Source: Alphaproteobacteria bacterium
GTDB taxonomy: Bacteria > Pseudomonadota > Alphaproteobacteria > Sphingomonadales > Sphingomonadaceae
DNA length: 64,000 bases
Direction of reading: 5' to 3'
Assembly: GCA_005883305.1 (NCBI GenBank)
Contig: VBAC01000001.1
Span: forward strand, 1,116,001 to 1,180,000
Part shown: one piece after another, positions 48,084 through 57,409 of the stretch
How the letters are laid out: each line of letters starts with the position of its first letter
Numbering within the stretch: the first letter of the stretch is position 1
The notes under the pieces: generated by a model
What the model saw: the letters and a program-made list of their open reading frames with translations, nothing else
What the model was told of the DNA's origin: nothing
The model's database searches: none
Program-made: the position numbers and the translations under genes

Positions 48084-48185
48084 CGTTCGTCCCGAGCGAA
48101 GTCGAGGGACCCAGCCGAGCGAAGCCGAGGCAGGGTTTTCTCGGCTGCGCTCGAAGGGGTGTCTCGACTTCGCTCGACACGAACG
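48084..48185. repeat. Palindromic intergenic repeat, family 3
   Basis: Arms cgttcgtcccgagcgaagtcgagg-type (left, from 48084) and gtctcgacttcgctcgacac gaacg (right), with inner gccgagcgaagccgagg and ctcggctgcgctcg. Between gap and pgk. Confidence 0.8.
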
Positions 48186-48227
48186 GTTTCTCTCACTTTG
48201 GCGGGCGTCATGACGTCAGGTCCGCCC

Positions 48228-49235
48228 TCAGATCAGCCGGGCCATCGCCGCCGCGGTATCGACCATCCGGTTCGAGAAGCCCCATTCGTTGTCGTACCAG
48301 GAGAGCACGCGCACCAGCTTGCCCTCCAGCACCGCGGTCTCGAGGCTGTCGACCGTCGAGCTGGCCGGATTGTGGTTGTAGTCGATCGAGACCAAAGGCT
48401 CCTCGCTGTAGGCGAGGATGCCCTTGAGCGGCCCCTCCGCGGCGGCCTTCAGCAGGCCGTTCACCTCTTCGAGGCTGGTGTCGCGGTTCGGCGTGAAGGT
48501 CAGGTCGATCAGGCTGACGTTGGGCGTCGGAACCCGGATCGCCGAGCCGTCGAGCTTGCCCTTGAGCTCGGGAAGCACCTCGCCGACCGCTCGGGCGGCG
48601 CCGGTGGTGGTCGGGATCATCGACATGCCGGCGGCGCGCGCGCGGCGCTTGTCGGAGTGGATCTGGTCGAGGATCTTCTGGTCGTTGGTGTAAGCGTGGA
48701 CGGTCGTCATGAGGCCGCGGGCGATACCGACGCTGTCGTTCATCACCTTGGCGACCGGCGCCAGGCAGTTGGTCGTGCACGAGGCGTTGGAGACGATATT
48801 GTGCTCGGCCGTCAGCTTGTCGTGATTGACGCCGTAGACGACCGTCAGATCGACGCCCTTGGCGGGCGCCGAGATCAGGACTTTCTTAGCGCCCGCAGCA
48901 AGATGCGCGCCGGCCTTGTCGCGATCCGTGAAGAAGCCGGTGCATTCGAGCGCGAGCGCGACTCCGTCTTCGCCGTGGGGCAGCTTGACCGGGTCGCGCT
49001 CGGCGGTGACCTTGATCCTCCTGCCGTCGACGATCAGGTCGTTGCCGTCGGCGCGGACCTCGCCCGGATAGGCGCCGTGAACCGAATCGCGCTTGAACAG
49101 CAAAGCGTTGGATTCGGCGTCGGCGAGGTCGTTGATCGCCACCAGTTCGAGGCCGCAATCGGGGTTTTCGAGGATCGCGCGGGCCACGAGCCGGCCAATC
49201 CGCCCGAAACCGTTGATCGCAACTCTGGTCGCCAT
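48228..49235 (-). CDS. gap: Type I glyceraldehyde-3-phosphate dehydrogenase
   Basis: 335 residues. NAD-binding [15 protein letters not shown] at the N-terminus; catalytic cysteine in [13 protein letters not shown]; catalytic His in [10 protein letters not shown]-terminal [16 protein letters not shown] 49235 is preceded by AAGGAG; the open frame further upstream is the shadow of tkt. 13 bases after the tkt stop, so co-transcribed. Confidence 0.97.
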   Translation of the reverse strand: MATRVAINGFGRIGRLVARAILENPDCGLELVAINDLADAESNALLFKRDSVHGAYPGEVRADGNDLIVDGRRIKVTAERDPVKLPHGEDGVALALECTGFFTDRDKAGAHLAAGAKKVLISAPAKGVDLTVVYGVNHDKLTAEHNIVSNASCTTNCLAPVAKVMNDSVGIARGLMTTVHAYTNDQKILDQIHSDKRRARAAGMSMIPTTTGAARAVGEVLPELKGKLDGSAIRVPTPNVSLIDLTFTPNRDTSLEEVNGLLKAAAEGPLKGILAYSEEPLVSIDYNHNPASSTVDSLETAVLEGKLVRVLSWYDNEWGFSNRMVDTAAAMARLI

Positions 49236-49248
49236 GTCGTTGATCTCC

Positions 49249-51213
49249 TTAATGTTCGAGCGCCGCGACGATGCGCGGCACGATCGCCTCGGCGGTGAAG
49301 CCGAAATGGGTGAAAAGGTCGCCCGCCGGGGCCGAGGCGCCGAACCGGTCGAGCCCGATATTGAGGCCGGAGCGGCCCGTGTAGCGTTCCCAGCCGAGCG
49401 TCGCGCCGGCCTCGATCGAAACCAGCAGCGCATCGTCCGGAAGAATGTCGGCGCGCCAGGCGGCGTCCTGCTCGTCGAACAGCTCCCAGCAGGGCATCGA
49501 GACGACGTCCGCGCCGATTCCCCGCCCCTCGAGCCTTTCGGCCACCGAGACGGCCACCTCGACCTCGGATCCGGTGGCGATCAGAACGACCTTTCGCGGC
49601 TCCACGGCGGCGCGTAGGCGGTAGGCGCCTCTCGCGCAACGGTTCGCCCCGTCCGAGCGAAGCTGGGGCAGGTTCTGGCGGGTGAGCGCGAGCACTGACG
49701 GGCGATCCTTGCGGCCCAGCGCAAGCGCCCAGCATTCGGCGGTCTCCACGGCGTCGGCCGGGCGGAACACCGCGAGGTTGGGCATCGCGCGAAGGCTCGT
49801 CAGATGCTCGATCGGCTGGTGGGTCGGGCCGTCCTCGCCGAGCCCGATCGAATCGTGGGTCATGACGTAGATCACCCGGACCTGCTGAAGCGCCGAGAGC
49901 CGGATCGCGGGGCGGGCATAATCCGCGAAGACCAGGAAGGTGCCGCCATAGGGGATCACGCCGCCGTGCAGCGCCATTCCGTTCATCGCCGCGGCCATTC
50001 CGAACTCGCGGATCCCGTAATAGAGATAGCGGCCGGAATAATCCTCTTTCGTCAGAGGTTTCTGGTCCTTTGTTTTGGTGTTGTTCGAACCGGTGAGGTC
50101 GGCCGATCCTCCGATCGTCTCGGGCAGAAGCGCGTTGATCGCCCCGAGCGCCATCTCCGACGCCTTGCGGGTCGCGACCTTTTGCGGGTCGGCGATCAGG
50201 CTTTGGACGTAGTCGTCGAGCGAAAAATCCCCGGGCAAGTCGCCGGCCATGCGCCGGGAGAACTCCGCCTTCTTTTCGCTGGCGTCGAGCCGCGCCCGCC
50301 AATCCGCGTGGGCGGCCTGCCTTTCCCTCCCCGCCTGCCGCCATGACGCCAGAATGTCGGCGGGAATTTCAAACGCCGGAGAATCCCAGCCGAGGGTCGT
50401 GCGGACCGCGGCCACCTCGTCCGCACCGAGGGCGGCGCCGTGGGTCGCGGCCGTCCCCTGCTTGTTGGGCGCGCCGAAGCCGATGATCGTCCGGCAGGCG
50501 ATCAGCGAGGGCCGCGGATCGGCCAGCGCCTCGTCGATCGCCCGGCGCACGTCCGCCGCGTCGAGGCCGTCGCAGCGCACGACGTGCCAGCCATAAGCGC
50601 CGTAGCGCCCCTCGACGTCCTCGGAAGTCGAAAGACCGGTCGCGCCGTCGATGGTGATCCGGTTGTCGTCCCACAGGACGATCAGCCGCCCGAGGCCGAG
50701 ATGCCCGGCGAGCCCGGCCGCCTCGTGGTTGACGCCCTCCATCAGGCAGCCGTCGCCGGCGATCGCCCAGGTGCGGTGATCGACCAGGCCATCGCCATAT
50801 TCGGCGTTCAGGTGCCGCTCGGCGATTGCCATGCCCACCGCCATCGCCAGCCCCTGCCCCAGCGGCCCGGTGGTCGCCTCGACTCCGTCGAGCAGGAAAT
50901 TCTCGGGATGTCCGGCGCAAGGGCTGCCTAGCTTGCGGAAGCCCTTGATGTCGTCGATCGTCGGCCGCTCGTAGCCGGTCAGGTGAAGCAGCGCGTAGAG
51001 CAGCATCGAGCCGTGGCCGGCCGAAAGCACGAAGCGGTCGCGATCCGGCCAGCTCGGGTCGGCGGGGTCGTGCCTCAGATATTCGGTCCACAGCACGGTG
51101 GCCGCGTCTGCCATGCCCATCGGCATGCCCGGGTGGCCGCTGTTCGCGGCCTCGACCGCGTCCATCGCAAGGGCGCGGATCGCGTTCGCGAGCGTTCGGG
51201 TCTCGGTGGCCAT
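49249..51213 (-). CDS. tkt: Transketolase
   Basis: 654 residues. Thiamine-diphosphate enzyme of the pentose phosphate pathway. Cofactor site: [20 protein letters not shown] (GDG...N motif). Substrate residues: [13 protein letters not shown] and [12 protein letters not shown]. Transketolase motif: [20 protein letters not shown]. First gene of tkt-gap-pgk-aldolase on the minus strand. Divergent from the zapA unit across 127 bases that hold no gene I can see. Confidence 0.96.
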   Translation of the reverse strand: MATETRTLANAIRALAMDAVEAANSGHPGMPMGMADAATVLWTEYLRHDPADPSWPDRDRFVLSAGHGSMLLYALLHLTGYERPTIDDIKGFRKLGSPCAGHPENFLLDGVEATTGPLGQGLAMAVGMAIAERHLNAEYGDGLVDHRTWAIAGDGCLMEGVNHEAAGLAGHLGLGRLIVLWDDNRITIDGATGLSTSEDVEGRYGAYGWHVVRCDGLDAADVRRAIDEALADPRPSLIACRTIIGFGAPNKQGTAATHGAALGADEVAAVRTTLGWDSPAFEIPADILASWRQAGRERQAAHADWRARLDASEKKAEFSRRMAGDLPGDFSLDDYVQSLIADPQKVATRKASEMALGAINALLPETIGGSADLTGSNNTKTKDQKPLTKEDYSGRYLYYGIREFGMAAAMNGMALHGGVIPYGGTFLVFADYARPAIRLSALQQVRVIYVMTHDSIGLGEDGPTHQPIEHLTSLRAMPNLAVFRPADAVETAECWALALGRKDRPSVLALTRQNLPQLRSDGANRCARGAYRLRAAVEPRKVVLIATGSEVEVAVSVAERLEGRGIGADVVSMPCWELFDEQDAAWRADILPDDALLVSIEAGATLGWERYTGRSGLNIGLDRFGASAPAGDLFTHFGFTAEAIVPRIVAALEH

Positions 51214-51340
51214 GGGGCTCCTGCGGTGAATCCGTTGGGGCGGACGCGCGCGGCGGCGCTGCGGTTCCTTTATCGGCAGGGGGCCGCCCGTCAACCTTGG
51301 CGGCTTGCCGCGCCCGGCAGTCATGCTATGCCTTTGGCCG

Positions 51341-51544
51341 ATGTCCGACGAACGCGCCCTTGCCGCCATTCATCGCATCGAGGCTGCGCTTGCGCGAATC
51401 GAGGCGGCCGCGACCCGAAGCCGGGGATCGACCGCCGATACCCAGGATTTGCGCCAGCTGCGCGACGTCCACCATTCGCTTCGCGCCAAGGTGGAGAGCG
51501 CGATCGGCCAGATCGACCGGCTGCTCGAAACGGAGGCGGGCTGA
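51341..51544 (+). CDS. Small coiled-coil protein upstream of zapA
   Basis: 67 residues, highly helical with heptad-like Ile/Leu/Ala spacing ([34 protein letters not shown]). Its stop shares one base with the zapA start (TGATG), so they are coupled, and both are short coiled-coil proteins. A role with ZapA in Z-ring bundling is inference. Function unknown. Confidence 0.75.
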   Translation: MSDERALAAIHRIEAALARIEAAATRSRGSTADTQDLRQLRDVHHSLRAKVESAIGQIDRLLETEAG

Positions 51545-51864
51545 TGGCGAATATCGACGTCGAGGTCGCCGGCCGGCGCTACAACGTCGCCTGCCGCGAC
51601 GGCGACGAGGATCATCTCCGCTCGGTCGCGGCCGAGGTCGACCGGCGCGCGCGCGATGCGGCCGCGGCGCTGGGCGGCCTCACCGAGACTCGCCAGCTGC
51701 TGTACGCGGCCTTGCTGATCGCCGACGACATCAGGGACATCCGCGCGGGCCGCGGCATTCCCGATCCGGCGCCGCTGCCGCCCGATCCAGCGGTCGCCCA
51801 GGCGCTGGAGCGACTCGCTTCGCGGGTCGAATCGCTCGCCGACAGCCTTGAGCGGATCGCATAG
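51544..51864 (+). CDS. zapA: Cell division protein ZapA
   Basis: 106 residues. The N-terminal globular domain (NIDVEVAGRRYNVACRDGDE) is followed by a coiled coil (about 75-106). ZapA cross-links FtsZ filaments at midcell. Position directly before the 6S RNA and fau matches the arrangement in many proteobacteria. Confidence 0.92.
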   Translation: MANIDVEVAGRRYNVACRDGDEDHLRSVAAEVDRRARDAAAALGGLTETRQLLYAALLIADDIRDIRAGRGIPDPAPLPPDPAVAQALERLASRVESLADSLERIA

Positions 51865-51865
51865 A

Positions 51866-52016
51866 GGGCCTACATGAGGGGAGACGGGTACTGCCCTGTA
51901 CGAGCCTCAGCGAACATCCCTGAGCCATAAGCATCCTAGGGGACTGTCCCTGCCCGGGTCTTGGCCCGACGTATATGGTCCCCACCTGACGTTGAGGCGT
52001 CAGAGGATATTCCAGG
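51866..52016 (+). ncRNA. ssrS: 6S RNA
   Basis: Lies between zapA and fau, the canonical site. The closing stem GCCTCAGCG (51904-51912) pairs with CGTTGAGGC (51990-51998) with one G-U. GGGGAC (51939-51944) pairs with GTCCCC (51978-51983), and an apical CGGG...CCCG hairpin sits inside. Between the stems is the open region that mimics a melted promoter and binds sigma-70 RNA polymerase. Exact ends are estimated. Confidence 0.85.
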
Positions 52017-52025
52017 CAAACGGCT

Positions 52026-52616
52026 ATGGCGGTCCCGTCACCCTCCACTTCCCTTACCAAGCCGGAGCTTCGCGCCGAAGGGCTGCGGCGGCGGCGCGAA
52101 TTCGCGCAAAGCCTCAGCCCCGAATTGCGCGCGGAGCTCGAAGCCGCGCTCGCCCGGCTGGTCCTGCCGCACCTTGCCGGCGCGCGGATCGTCGGAGCCT
52201 ATCATCCCCTGAAGGACGAGATCAGCCCCCTGGCGATCGTTGACGGTCTCGGCCGGGGCCAGCGGCACGGCATCCCGTGGTTCGCCGATCGCGACTCCCG
52301 CTTCCTGTGGCGCGAGGGGCCGGCGAGCGAGGCGAGTCCCTGGGGCGTGCTGCAGCCGCCTTCCTCGGCCGAAGCGCTCGCGCCGGACGTGGTGCTGGTG
52401 CCGATCGTCCTGGCCGACCGGACGGGCGTCAGGATCGGCCACGGCAAGGGCCATTACGACCGCGCTCTGGCGCACCTGCGCGAAGGCGGCCAGCCCGTCT
52501 TCACCATCGGCCTCGCCTGGCAGGACCAGGTGATCGAAGGGCCGCTCCCCGCCGATCCGTGGGACATGCGGCTCGACGCGATCGCAACCCCGAAGGAGTG
52601 GATTTCATGCGCGTAG
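52026..52616 (+). CDS. fau: 5-formyltetrahydrofolate cyclo-ligase
   Basis: 196 residues. Converts 5-formyl-THF to 5,10-methenyl-THF with ATP. Phosphate-binding motif RIGHGKGHYDRAL (usually G-x-G-x-G-Y-Y-D-R; here His replaces the first Tyr), plus WGVLQPP and the C-terminal MRLDAIATPKEWI. The N-terminus has the expected RxxLRxxRR-type basic stretch (LRRRREFAQSL). Overlaps the DUF2842 gene by ten bases. Confidence 0.93.
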   Translation: MAVPSPSTSLTKPELRAEGLRRRREFAQSLSPELRAELEAALARLVLPHLAGARIVGAYHPLKDEISPLAIVDGLGRGQRHGIPWFADRDSRFLWREGPASEASPWGVLQPPSSAEALAPDVVLVPIVLADRTGVRIGHGKGHYDRALAHLREGGQPVFTIGLAWQDQVIEGPLPADPWDMRLDAIATPKEWISCA

Positions 52617-52834
52617 AGCCGAGCTGGCGTCAGGGCGCGGGGATGGCGCTGATCGTGCTTCTGATCGCCGGCTGGGCGGTGCTCGTGGTCAGCGCGGCGC
52701 CGCTGCTGGGCGGCCTCCCGGGCTGGCTCCACGCGCTCTACTACCTCGTCGCGGGAATCGCCTGGATCCTGCCGCTGCGGCCGCTCTTGCGCTGGATGGA
52801 AACGGGGCGATTCCGGGGGGCGTCGCGGGAGTGA
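52607..52834 (+). CDS. DUF2842 small membrane protein
   Basis: 75 residues, two transmembrane helices (about 11-31 and 40-60), with YYLVAGIAWILPLRPLLRWM typical of DUF2842. Function unknown. Translationally coupled to fau, as often seen in alphaproteobacteria. Confidence 0.88.
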   Translation: MRVEPSWRQGAGMALIVLLIAGWAVLVVSAAPLLGGLPGWLHALYYLVAGIAWILPLRPLLRWMETGRFRGASRE

Positions 52835-52937
52835 ATCCCGTGACGTCAGTCGCGGCAGCCCGGCGGCGCTGGCCGGCCGTTCGCGTCCGGCTTCGCCGGA
52901 TCGCCGCGCTGCCTCGCTGCGCGCCTCGCTTCGGAAA

Positions 52938-53014
<77 letters not shown>

Positions 53015-53101
53015 GTATTGGTGAAGGCGGCGAGTTAGTGGCGCGGCCGGGGGCTGTCAAGCAAGGCGGGACGCGCAGCTTTTGACCCCTCGAATCGGCA
53101 G

Positions 53102-54280
53102 TCAGCCGCTCGCCGCGGCCGCTTTAGGCTCGTCCGGATGATCGTGGATCAAGGTCCCTTCCTCGAACAGGAATCCGGCCACGTCGGGCTTGCCGGCGGC
53201 GTCGAGGACGGTGCGGAAGATGATCAGCAGCGGCACCGCGAGCAAGGCGCCTGTCGTGCCCCACACCCAGGCCCAGAAGCTGAGCGCGAGCAGGATCATC
53301 AGCGGGTTGATCGTAAGCCGGCGGCCGACCACCGTCGGGGTCACGATGTTCGCCTCGACGAGGTGGACTCCGACGAAGGCGAGCGAGGGAAGCATCGCGT
53401 ACCAGGGATCGGGAAACAGCATCAGCCCGCCGACCGCGAGCAGCAGCGCCGAGGCGATCGGGCCGAGATAGGGGATATAGTTGAGCACCGCGACGATGCC
53501 GCCCCACATGAGCGGCGATTCCATCCCCATCAGATAGAGGATCAGCGCCACCACCGCGCCGAGGCCGAGATTCACGACTGTGATCGTTCCGAGGTAGAGC
53601 GAGGTCGCGTCGACCACCTGCTGGATCACGCGCGCCGTGGTCATCGCGCCGTCGAAGCTGGTCCGGCCGACGATCGTTCGCTTGCGCATTCGCGTCCAGC
53701 CGGCGAGGAAGAAATAGATCACCAGCACCGCGAAGAACATCTGGATCGCAGCGAACGGCGCCGACGTGGCGATGATCTGAAGCAGCGAATTGGGAGTCTC
53801 GACGGTCACCGTCCGGTGGGCGAGGCCGGGCGTGGGCCCGAGCTGGCGGGCGACATCGTCGATGAACGCCTCGAGATCGGCATAGATGTCGAACAGCGGG
53901 CCCAGCGTATCGCGGATCCGGCCGATCCGCTCGGGAAGCAGGCGGACCCATTCGCTCGCGGGAAAGAGGATCGCGGCGACCGCCGCATTGGCCACCCCGA
54001 GGAACAGGACGACGCACAGGAACGCGGCGAGCGGCGAAGGCACTCGCCTGCGTTCCAGCCATTCAAGCGCGGGCACCAGCGCGATGGCGATGACCAGCGC
54101 CGCGGTCACCGGCAGGAAGAACTCAGCCCCCGCCCTCAAGGCGAAGGGCAAGGCGAGCAGCAGGGCGGCGCCGATCATCAGGGCGACCGACGCCAGCAGC
54201 CGGTCCCTGCGGAACGCCGCGGCCTCGACTTCGATTTCGAGCTCTTCGATATCCTGGGCGGTGACGTCCTTGTCGCTCAT
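53102..54280 (-). CDS. AI-2E family transporter (PerM-like)
   Basis: 392 residues with seven to eight transmembrane helices. A charged N-terminus is followed by a helix pair, a large periplasmic/soluble loop (about 130-200), and a C-terminal membrane domain with LNYIPYLGPIASALLLAVGG, the family signature. Members export autoinducer-2 or act as Na+/H+ antiporters; the substrate here is unknown. ATG 54280 starts before the DKDVTAQDIEELEIE segment. Confidence 0.88.
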   Translation of the reverse strand: MSDKDVTAQDIEELEIEVEAAAFRRDRLLASVALMIGAALLLALPFALRAGAEFFLPVTAALVIAIALVPALEWLERRRVPSPLAAFLCVVLFLGVANAAVAAILFPASEWVRLLPERIGRIRDTLGPLFDIYADLEAFIDDVARQLGPTPGLAHRTVTVETPNSLLQIIATSAPFAAIQMFFAVLVIYFFLAGWTRMRKRTIVGRTSFDGAMTTARVIQQVVDATSLYLGTITVVNLGLGAVVALILYLMGMESPLMWGGIVAVLNYIPYLGPIASALLLAVGGLMLFPDPWYAMLPSLAFVGVHLVEANIVTPTVVGRRLTINPLMILLALSFWAWVWGTTGALLAVPLLIIFRTVLDAAGKPDVAGFLFEEGTLIHDHPDEPKAAAASG

Positions 54281-54334
54281 GCCTGCGACAATGCCCGAGC
54301 CGAAGCCCGCTGAGAAGAGCGATAACAACTGGAA

Positions 54335-54419
54335 TGGTGCCCCTGGCCCGAGTCGAACGGGCACTCCTTGCGGAACTCGATTTTGAGTCGAGCGCGTCTA
54401 CCAATTCCGCCACAGGGGC
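54335..54419 (-). tRNA. tRNA-Leu (CAA)
   Basis: 85 bases with encoded CCA. Acceptor GCCCCTG/CAGGGGC, discriminator A. The anticodon stem CTCGA/TCGAG frames loop CTCAAAA, so anticodon CAA. A long variable arm and D loop with GGTAGACGC are typical of Leu. Confidence 0.96.
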
Positions 54420-54489
54420 ACGGATCGGAGGCGGTTCTCTAGTGCGGCGGCGGGCGGGCCGCAATGCCTGCCCGCCGGCCGTCGTGCGA

Positions 54490-54909
54490 TCAGGTGAAGA
54501 CCTCGGCGTCGGCCGCGCCGCCCTTGGGATCGGGGCCGAAGCGGTTCGGGCCTGCCGTTCCAGGGAGGATGGCCGTGAGGATGAAGCCGTAGATCGGCAC
54601 CAGTATCCACCAGCCCGATTTGTCGTTGTCGTGGGCGCGCCGCACCGACAGAGCGAGGCTCGGGATGAACGTCGCCAGCCAAAGCAGCATCGTGAGGATT
54701 CCGCCCGTCGAGTTGAAGCCGACCGATGCGTTGCCGTCGGAAAAGTCCGAATAGCTCTCGGTCTTGCCGCCCAGTCCAAGCTGCGAGTCCAGCGTGATGG
54801 TGACGATTATCAGAATGACGAGCAGCAGCACGTACATCCAATATTCCTTCCGGCGCGAGCGGCCCGAAAAATCGAAATAGCGCTTAAGCGGCATGAACAT
54901 ATATTCCAT
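54490..54909 (-). CDS. DUF805 family membrane protein
   Basis: 139 residues with three or four transmembrane helices. Signature FDFSGRSRRKEYWMYVLL near the N-terminus, then LALSVRRAHDNDKSGWW. A loop rich in Ser, Gly and Asp (GKTESYSDFSDGNASVG) lies between helices 1 and 2. Function of the family is unknown. Confidence 0.93.
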   Translation of the reverse strand: MEYMFMPLKRYFDFSGRSRRKEYWMYVLLLVILIIVTITLDSQLGLGGKTESYSDFSDGNASVGFNSTGGILTMLLWLATFIPSLALSVRRAHDNDKSGWWILVPIYGFILTAILPGTAGPNRFGPDPKGGAADAEVFT

Positions 54910-55020
54910 CGGCTTCCCCCTCTTCCTGCGAGAAAAAGAAGGTCCGTCATTTCGGACCGGTAATCAAGCCCGTCGCGGGCTTCCATTGACGAAGATCGCT
55001 CGGGCAGCGATTTCAAGCCC

Positions 55021-55476
55021 ATGGCAATGTCGAGCGCGGGGATCCTGATGTGGCGGCGGGGCGCCCGCGGCCTCGAAGTGCTGCTCGGCCATTTCGGCGG
55101 CCCGCTGTGGGCGAAGCGCGACGCGGGGGCCTGGGCGATCCCCAAGGGCCTGATCGAGGAAGGCGAGGATGCGCAAAGCTGCGCCCGGCGCGAGTTCGAG
55201 GAAGAGCTCGGATTCGTCCCCGAGGGCACGCTCGTTCCGCTCGGCCGGATTCGCCAAAAGGGCGGCAAGTGGGTCGAGGCGTTCGCACTCGAAGGCGATC
55301 TCGATCCCGCGGCGATCCGCAGCAATGCCTTCACGCTGGAATGGCCGCCGAAGAGCGGGCGCTTCCAATCCTATCCCGAGATCGACCGGGCCGCGTGGTT
55401 CACGATCGCCGAGGCGCGCACTAAAATCCTGGCGAGCCAGCTTCCCTTGATCGAGCTGCTGCTCGAGCGCTTTTGA
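55021..55476 (+). CDS. Nudix hydrolase
   Basis: 151 residues. The Nudix box is complete: GLIEEGEDAQSCARREFEEE then LG, with the metal-binding REFEEE. The N-terminus (SAGILMWRRGARGLEVLLGH) and WAIPKG resemble the Ap4A-type/MutT branch. Hydrolyses a nucleoside diphosphate linked to another group; substrate not determinable. ATG 55027 is an alternative start. Confidence 0.9.
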   Translation: MAMSSAGILMWRRGARGLEVLLGHFGGPLWAKRDAGAWAIPKGLIEEGEDAQSCARREFEEELGFVPEGTLVPLGRIRQKGGKWVEAFALEGDLDPAAIRSNAFTLEWPPKSGRFQSYPEIDRAAWFTIAEARTKILASQLPLIELLLERF

Positions 55477-55502
55477 GCGCAGTTGCGGCGGGGCCCTCAC
55501 TC

Positions 55503-55529
55503 TTGGCGAATTCCGCCAATTATTGGCGG
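55503..55529. promoter_or_regulatory. Possible enhancer site for a sigma-54 activator
   Basis: ttggcgaattccgccaa is a perfect 6-base inverted repeat with a 5-base spacer, followed by a third half ttggcgg. It is about 80-100 bases upstream of the -24 element of the pspC promoter, where PspF-type activators bind. The binding protein is inferred. Confidence 0.4.
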
Positions 55530-55605
55530 CAGCGGCTTTGGTCTTTTCGCGTCCGCCGAACCACGCGTTAGCGTAAGCATATGGGATAATTGTGTTTTCA
55601 ACTTT

Positions 55606-55621
55606 TGGCACAGCTGTTGCT
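55606..55621 (+). promoter_or_regulatory. Sigma-54 (-24/-12) promoter of pspC
   Basis: TGGCAC-N5-TTGCT matches the sigma-54 consensus exactly, with GG and GC ten bases apart. It lies 52 bases upstream of the pspC start. Phage-shock genes are sigma-54/PspF dependent in enterobacteria, which fits. Confidence 0.85.
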
Positions 55622-55672
55622 GAGAGACGGGCAGAGGCGGGCTCGAGGCCCGCGGCAAAAGGAGCCCGATCG

Positions 55673-55963
55673 ATGCAGACCAAATTTTCCGCCCCCATCG
55701 TTCGCGACGACACCCTGCTCGGGGTCTGCCAGTCGCTCGGCGAGGATTTCGGCTTCAATCCCAACTGGCTGCGCGTCGCGCTCGGCGCTGCGGTGCTGTG
55801 GAACCCGGTGGCGGTGATAACGCTCTACGCGACCCTTGCCGTCCTGCTCGCCGCCGCCCGCTGGGCCTTGCCGGATCCCCGCGCGGCGACTCAGGTCGAG
55901 GCCGAACAGGCGCCGGCCGCGCCTGTCGCCGAGGAGAATGAGGCCCTTCCGCTGGCCGCCTGA
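55673..55963 (+). CDS. pspC: PspC domain protein (phage shock protein C)
   Basis: 96 residues. The PspC domain spans about 9-65: LLGVCQSLGEDFGFNPNWLR, then a membrane helix (WNPVAVITLYATLAVLLAAA). A short acidic/Ala-rich tail follows. PspC is an inner-membrane sensor in the envelope stress response. AAAAGGAG upstream is a strong ribosome site. It stands alone here: pspA, pspB and pspF are not in the window. Confidence 0.88.
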   Translation: MQTKFSAPIVRDDTLLGVCQSLGEDFGFNPNWLRVALGAAVLWNPVAVITLYATLAVLLAAARWALPDPRAATQVEAEQAPAAPVAEENEALPLAA

Positions 55964-56090
55964 ATCGCCTTTTCCCCTCTGCAAAAGAAGGCTTGACGAA
56001 GACAAAGCTTGACTCTTGGGCCGGGCGCACCAGATAGGCGTGCGACCCGGCGCGTCATGCGCGCCTCCACACATCGATAGAAACGAAACC

Positions 56091-56474
56091 ATGCCCGTTC
56101 TCGTCTGCCCTTCCGATTTCACCGACCACGCGCCGTCCAAGACCAACCGCCAGCTCGCCGAGAAATATGGCGTCGGCGAGAAGACCGTCACCCGCTGGCG
56201 CAAGGAAACCGGCTGCACCGCCACGATCCGCCCGTTCGCGACCGCCGCTCTGCCCAAGCAGCTCGTCCCCTCGATCAGCCCGGGCCTGGCCAGCGAGGCG
56301 GCGCAGTTCCTGCGCAAGACGCACCGTCCGGTCTATCACCGGATCATCGAGGGCAAGGAGTTCCGCGGCCAGTATGTCGTCGGCACCCAGGTGCTGACCG
56401 AGGACCAGGTCGTCTCCCTCGCCGAGGAAAAAGGCTTCCAGGCCTACAACCGTTTGTTTGATTTGGCGGGCTGA
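56091..56474 (+). CDS. Small helix-turn-helix protein
   Basis: 127 residues. Residues about 13-40 (SKTNRQLAEKYGVGEKTVTR) form a helix-turn-helix. The C-terminal half is helical and polar, and a THRPVYHRIIEGKEFRG stretch looks conserved. Not assigned to a named regulator; it may be a DNA-binding protein. A possible sigma-70 promoter lies upstream (TTGACT 56009-56014, GATAGG 56033-56038, 18 apart). Its stop codon sits in the loop of the first of four hairpins. Confidence 0.7.
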   Translation: MPVLVCPSDFTDHAPSKTNRQLAEKYGVGEKTVTRWRKETGCTATIRPFATAALPKQLVPSISPGLASEAAQFLRKTHRPVYHRIIEGKEFRGQYVVGTQVLTEDQVVSLAEEKGFQAYNRLFDLAG

Positions 56475-56607
56475 CGCCCGCGAGTAAGACGGGCTTGCGA
56501 AGCAAGCGCGGCTTACACGCCGAAAAAGCGGCAGCCCCGGCCGGCGGGGCGGCGGACATCTGGTCCGCCGAGCCCGTCCGACGTCACGGGACAATGGTCC
56601 CGTGACG
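56466..56607 (+). other. Four stacked hairpins downstream of the HTH gene
   Basis: GCGGGC/GCCCGC (56466-56481, spanning the stop codon), GCTTGC/GCAAGC (56493-56507), GGCGGAC/GTCCGCC (56551-56569), and an 11-base perfect stem CGTCACGGGAC/GTCCCGTGACG (56582-56607). None is followed by a T-run. They could be a structured 3' end or a small RNA. The remaining bases up to 56749 show nothing else. Confidence 0.5.
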
Positions 56608-56749
56608 CATGGCTAAGCTAACGGAAGTCTTGGCCGCCCCCCTTTCTCCGTAAAAGCCCCGACTCCGGCCTCAGGCCGCGTAAACCTCCTCTTTACGCCG
56701 AGCGGTGTACGGCCCTTGCGTTAGGCGCGCGGGGCGCCCGGAGGATCGC

Positions 56750-57409
56750 ATGGCATCACGTCCGCTCGAGTCGGCAGGCGGTATCCGCACGGGAACGCTG
56801 CTGCTCGCCTGCGTCGCCGATTCCGGCAGCGTGACCCATCCCTGGTTCTCCGCGGAATCGCTCCGGCAGGGCCCCGAGGCGACCCGCAATCTCGCCGACG
56901 CGATCCATTTTCTGTGCGCTCTGCACGGCCGCCACCCGGGCGTGATCGATCATGCCGCCGCGCGGACGCTCGACGCCGCCGGCCGCGCCTGGCTCGGCCA
57001 GACCGCCGAAGCGATGACCGACGAGCGGCTCTATCTCACCCGCCTGTCCGTCGCGGCCGGCCCGATTCCGTCGACTCCGGGCGCCCACGGAAGCGAGGCG
57101 GCGATCGTCGCCCAGCGCGCCGCGCTCGCCACCCTCGCCCAATCCGACCGGCGCGGCTGCGCGCTCGGCGCCGCGCTCGCCTTCGCCGCCGACTGGCTCT
57201 CGATCCGCGCCGTGCTCGACGCCGCCGCCCGTCGCTTCGCGGTCGAGCCCCGCCCCCTCACCTTCGGCCCGCGCGAACTGGTTCGCGAGGTCGCCGACAG
57301 CGCCAGCGCATCCGAGCGCGCCCTCCTGTTCGGCGGCCAGCAGCTGGCCCTCCAGCATCGCGCGCTGTGGGACCTTCTAGAGGCGAGAGCGCAGGCCCGC
57401 GCCCTCTAA
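56750..57409 (+). CDS. Conserved-looking hypothetical protein
   Basis: 219 residues, helical, Ala/Arg-rich, with no membrane segment. It contains IHFLCALHGRHPGVIDHAA and TDERLYLTRLSVAAGPIPST. No catalytic motif stands out. ATG 56750 with GAGG seven bases upstream is the likely start. The stop is immediately followed by the 182-bp inverted-repeat element. Confidence 0.65.
   Translation: MASRPLESAGGIRTGTLLLACVADSGSVTHPWFSAESLRQGPEATRNLADAIHFLCALHGRHPGVIDHAAARTLDAAGRAWLGQTAEAMTDERLYLTRLSVAAGPIPSTPGAHGSEAAIVAQRAALATLAQSDRRGCALGAALAFAADWLSIRAVLDAAARRFAVEPRPLTFGPRELVREVADSASASERALLFGGQQLALQHRALWDLLEARAQARAL

Noticed and set aside
49236-49433. Extended gap start at 49433
   Set aside because: That stretch is antiparallel-frame shadow of the tkt 3' end; ATG 49235 has AAGGAG and gives the standard GAPDH N-terminus.
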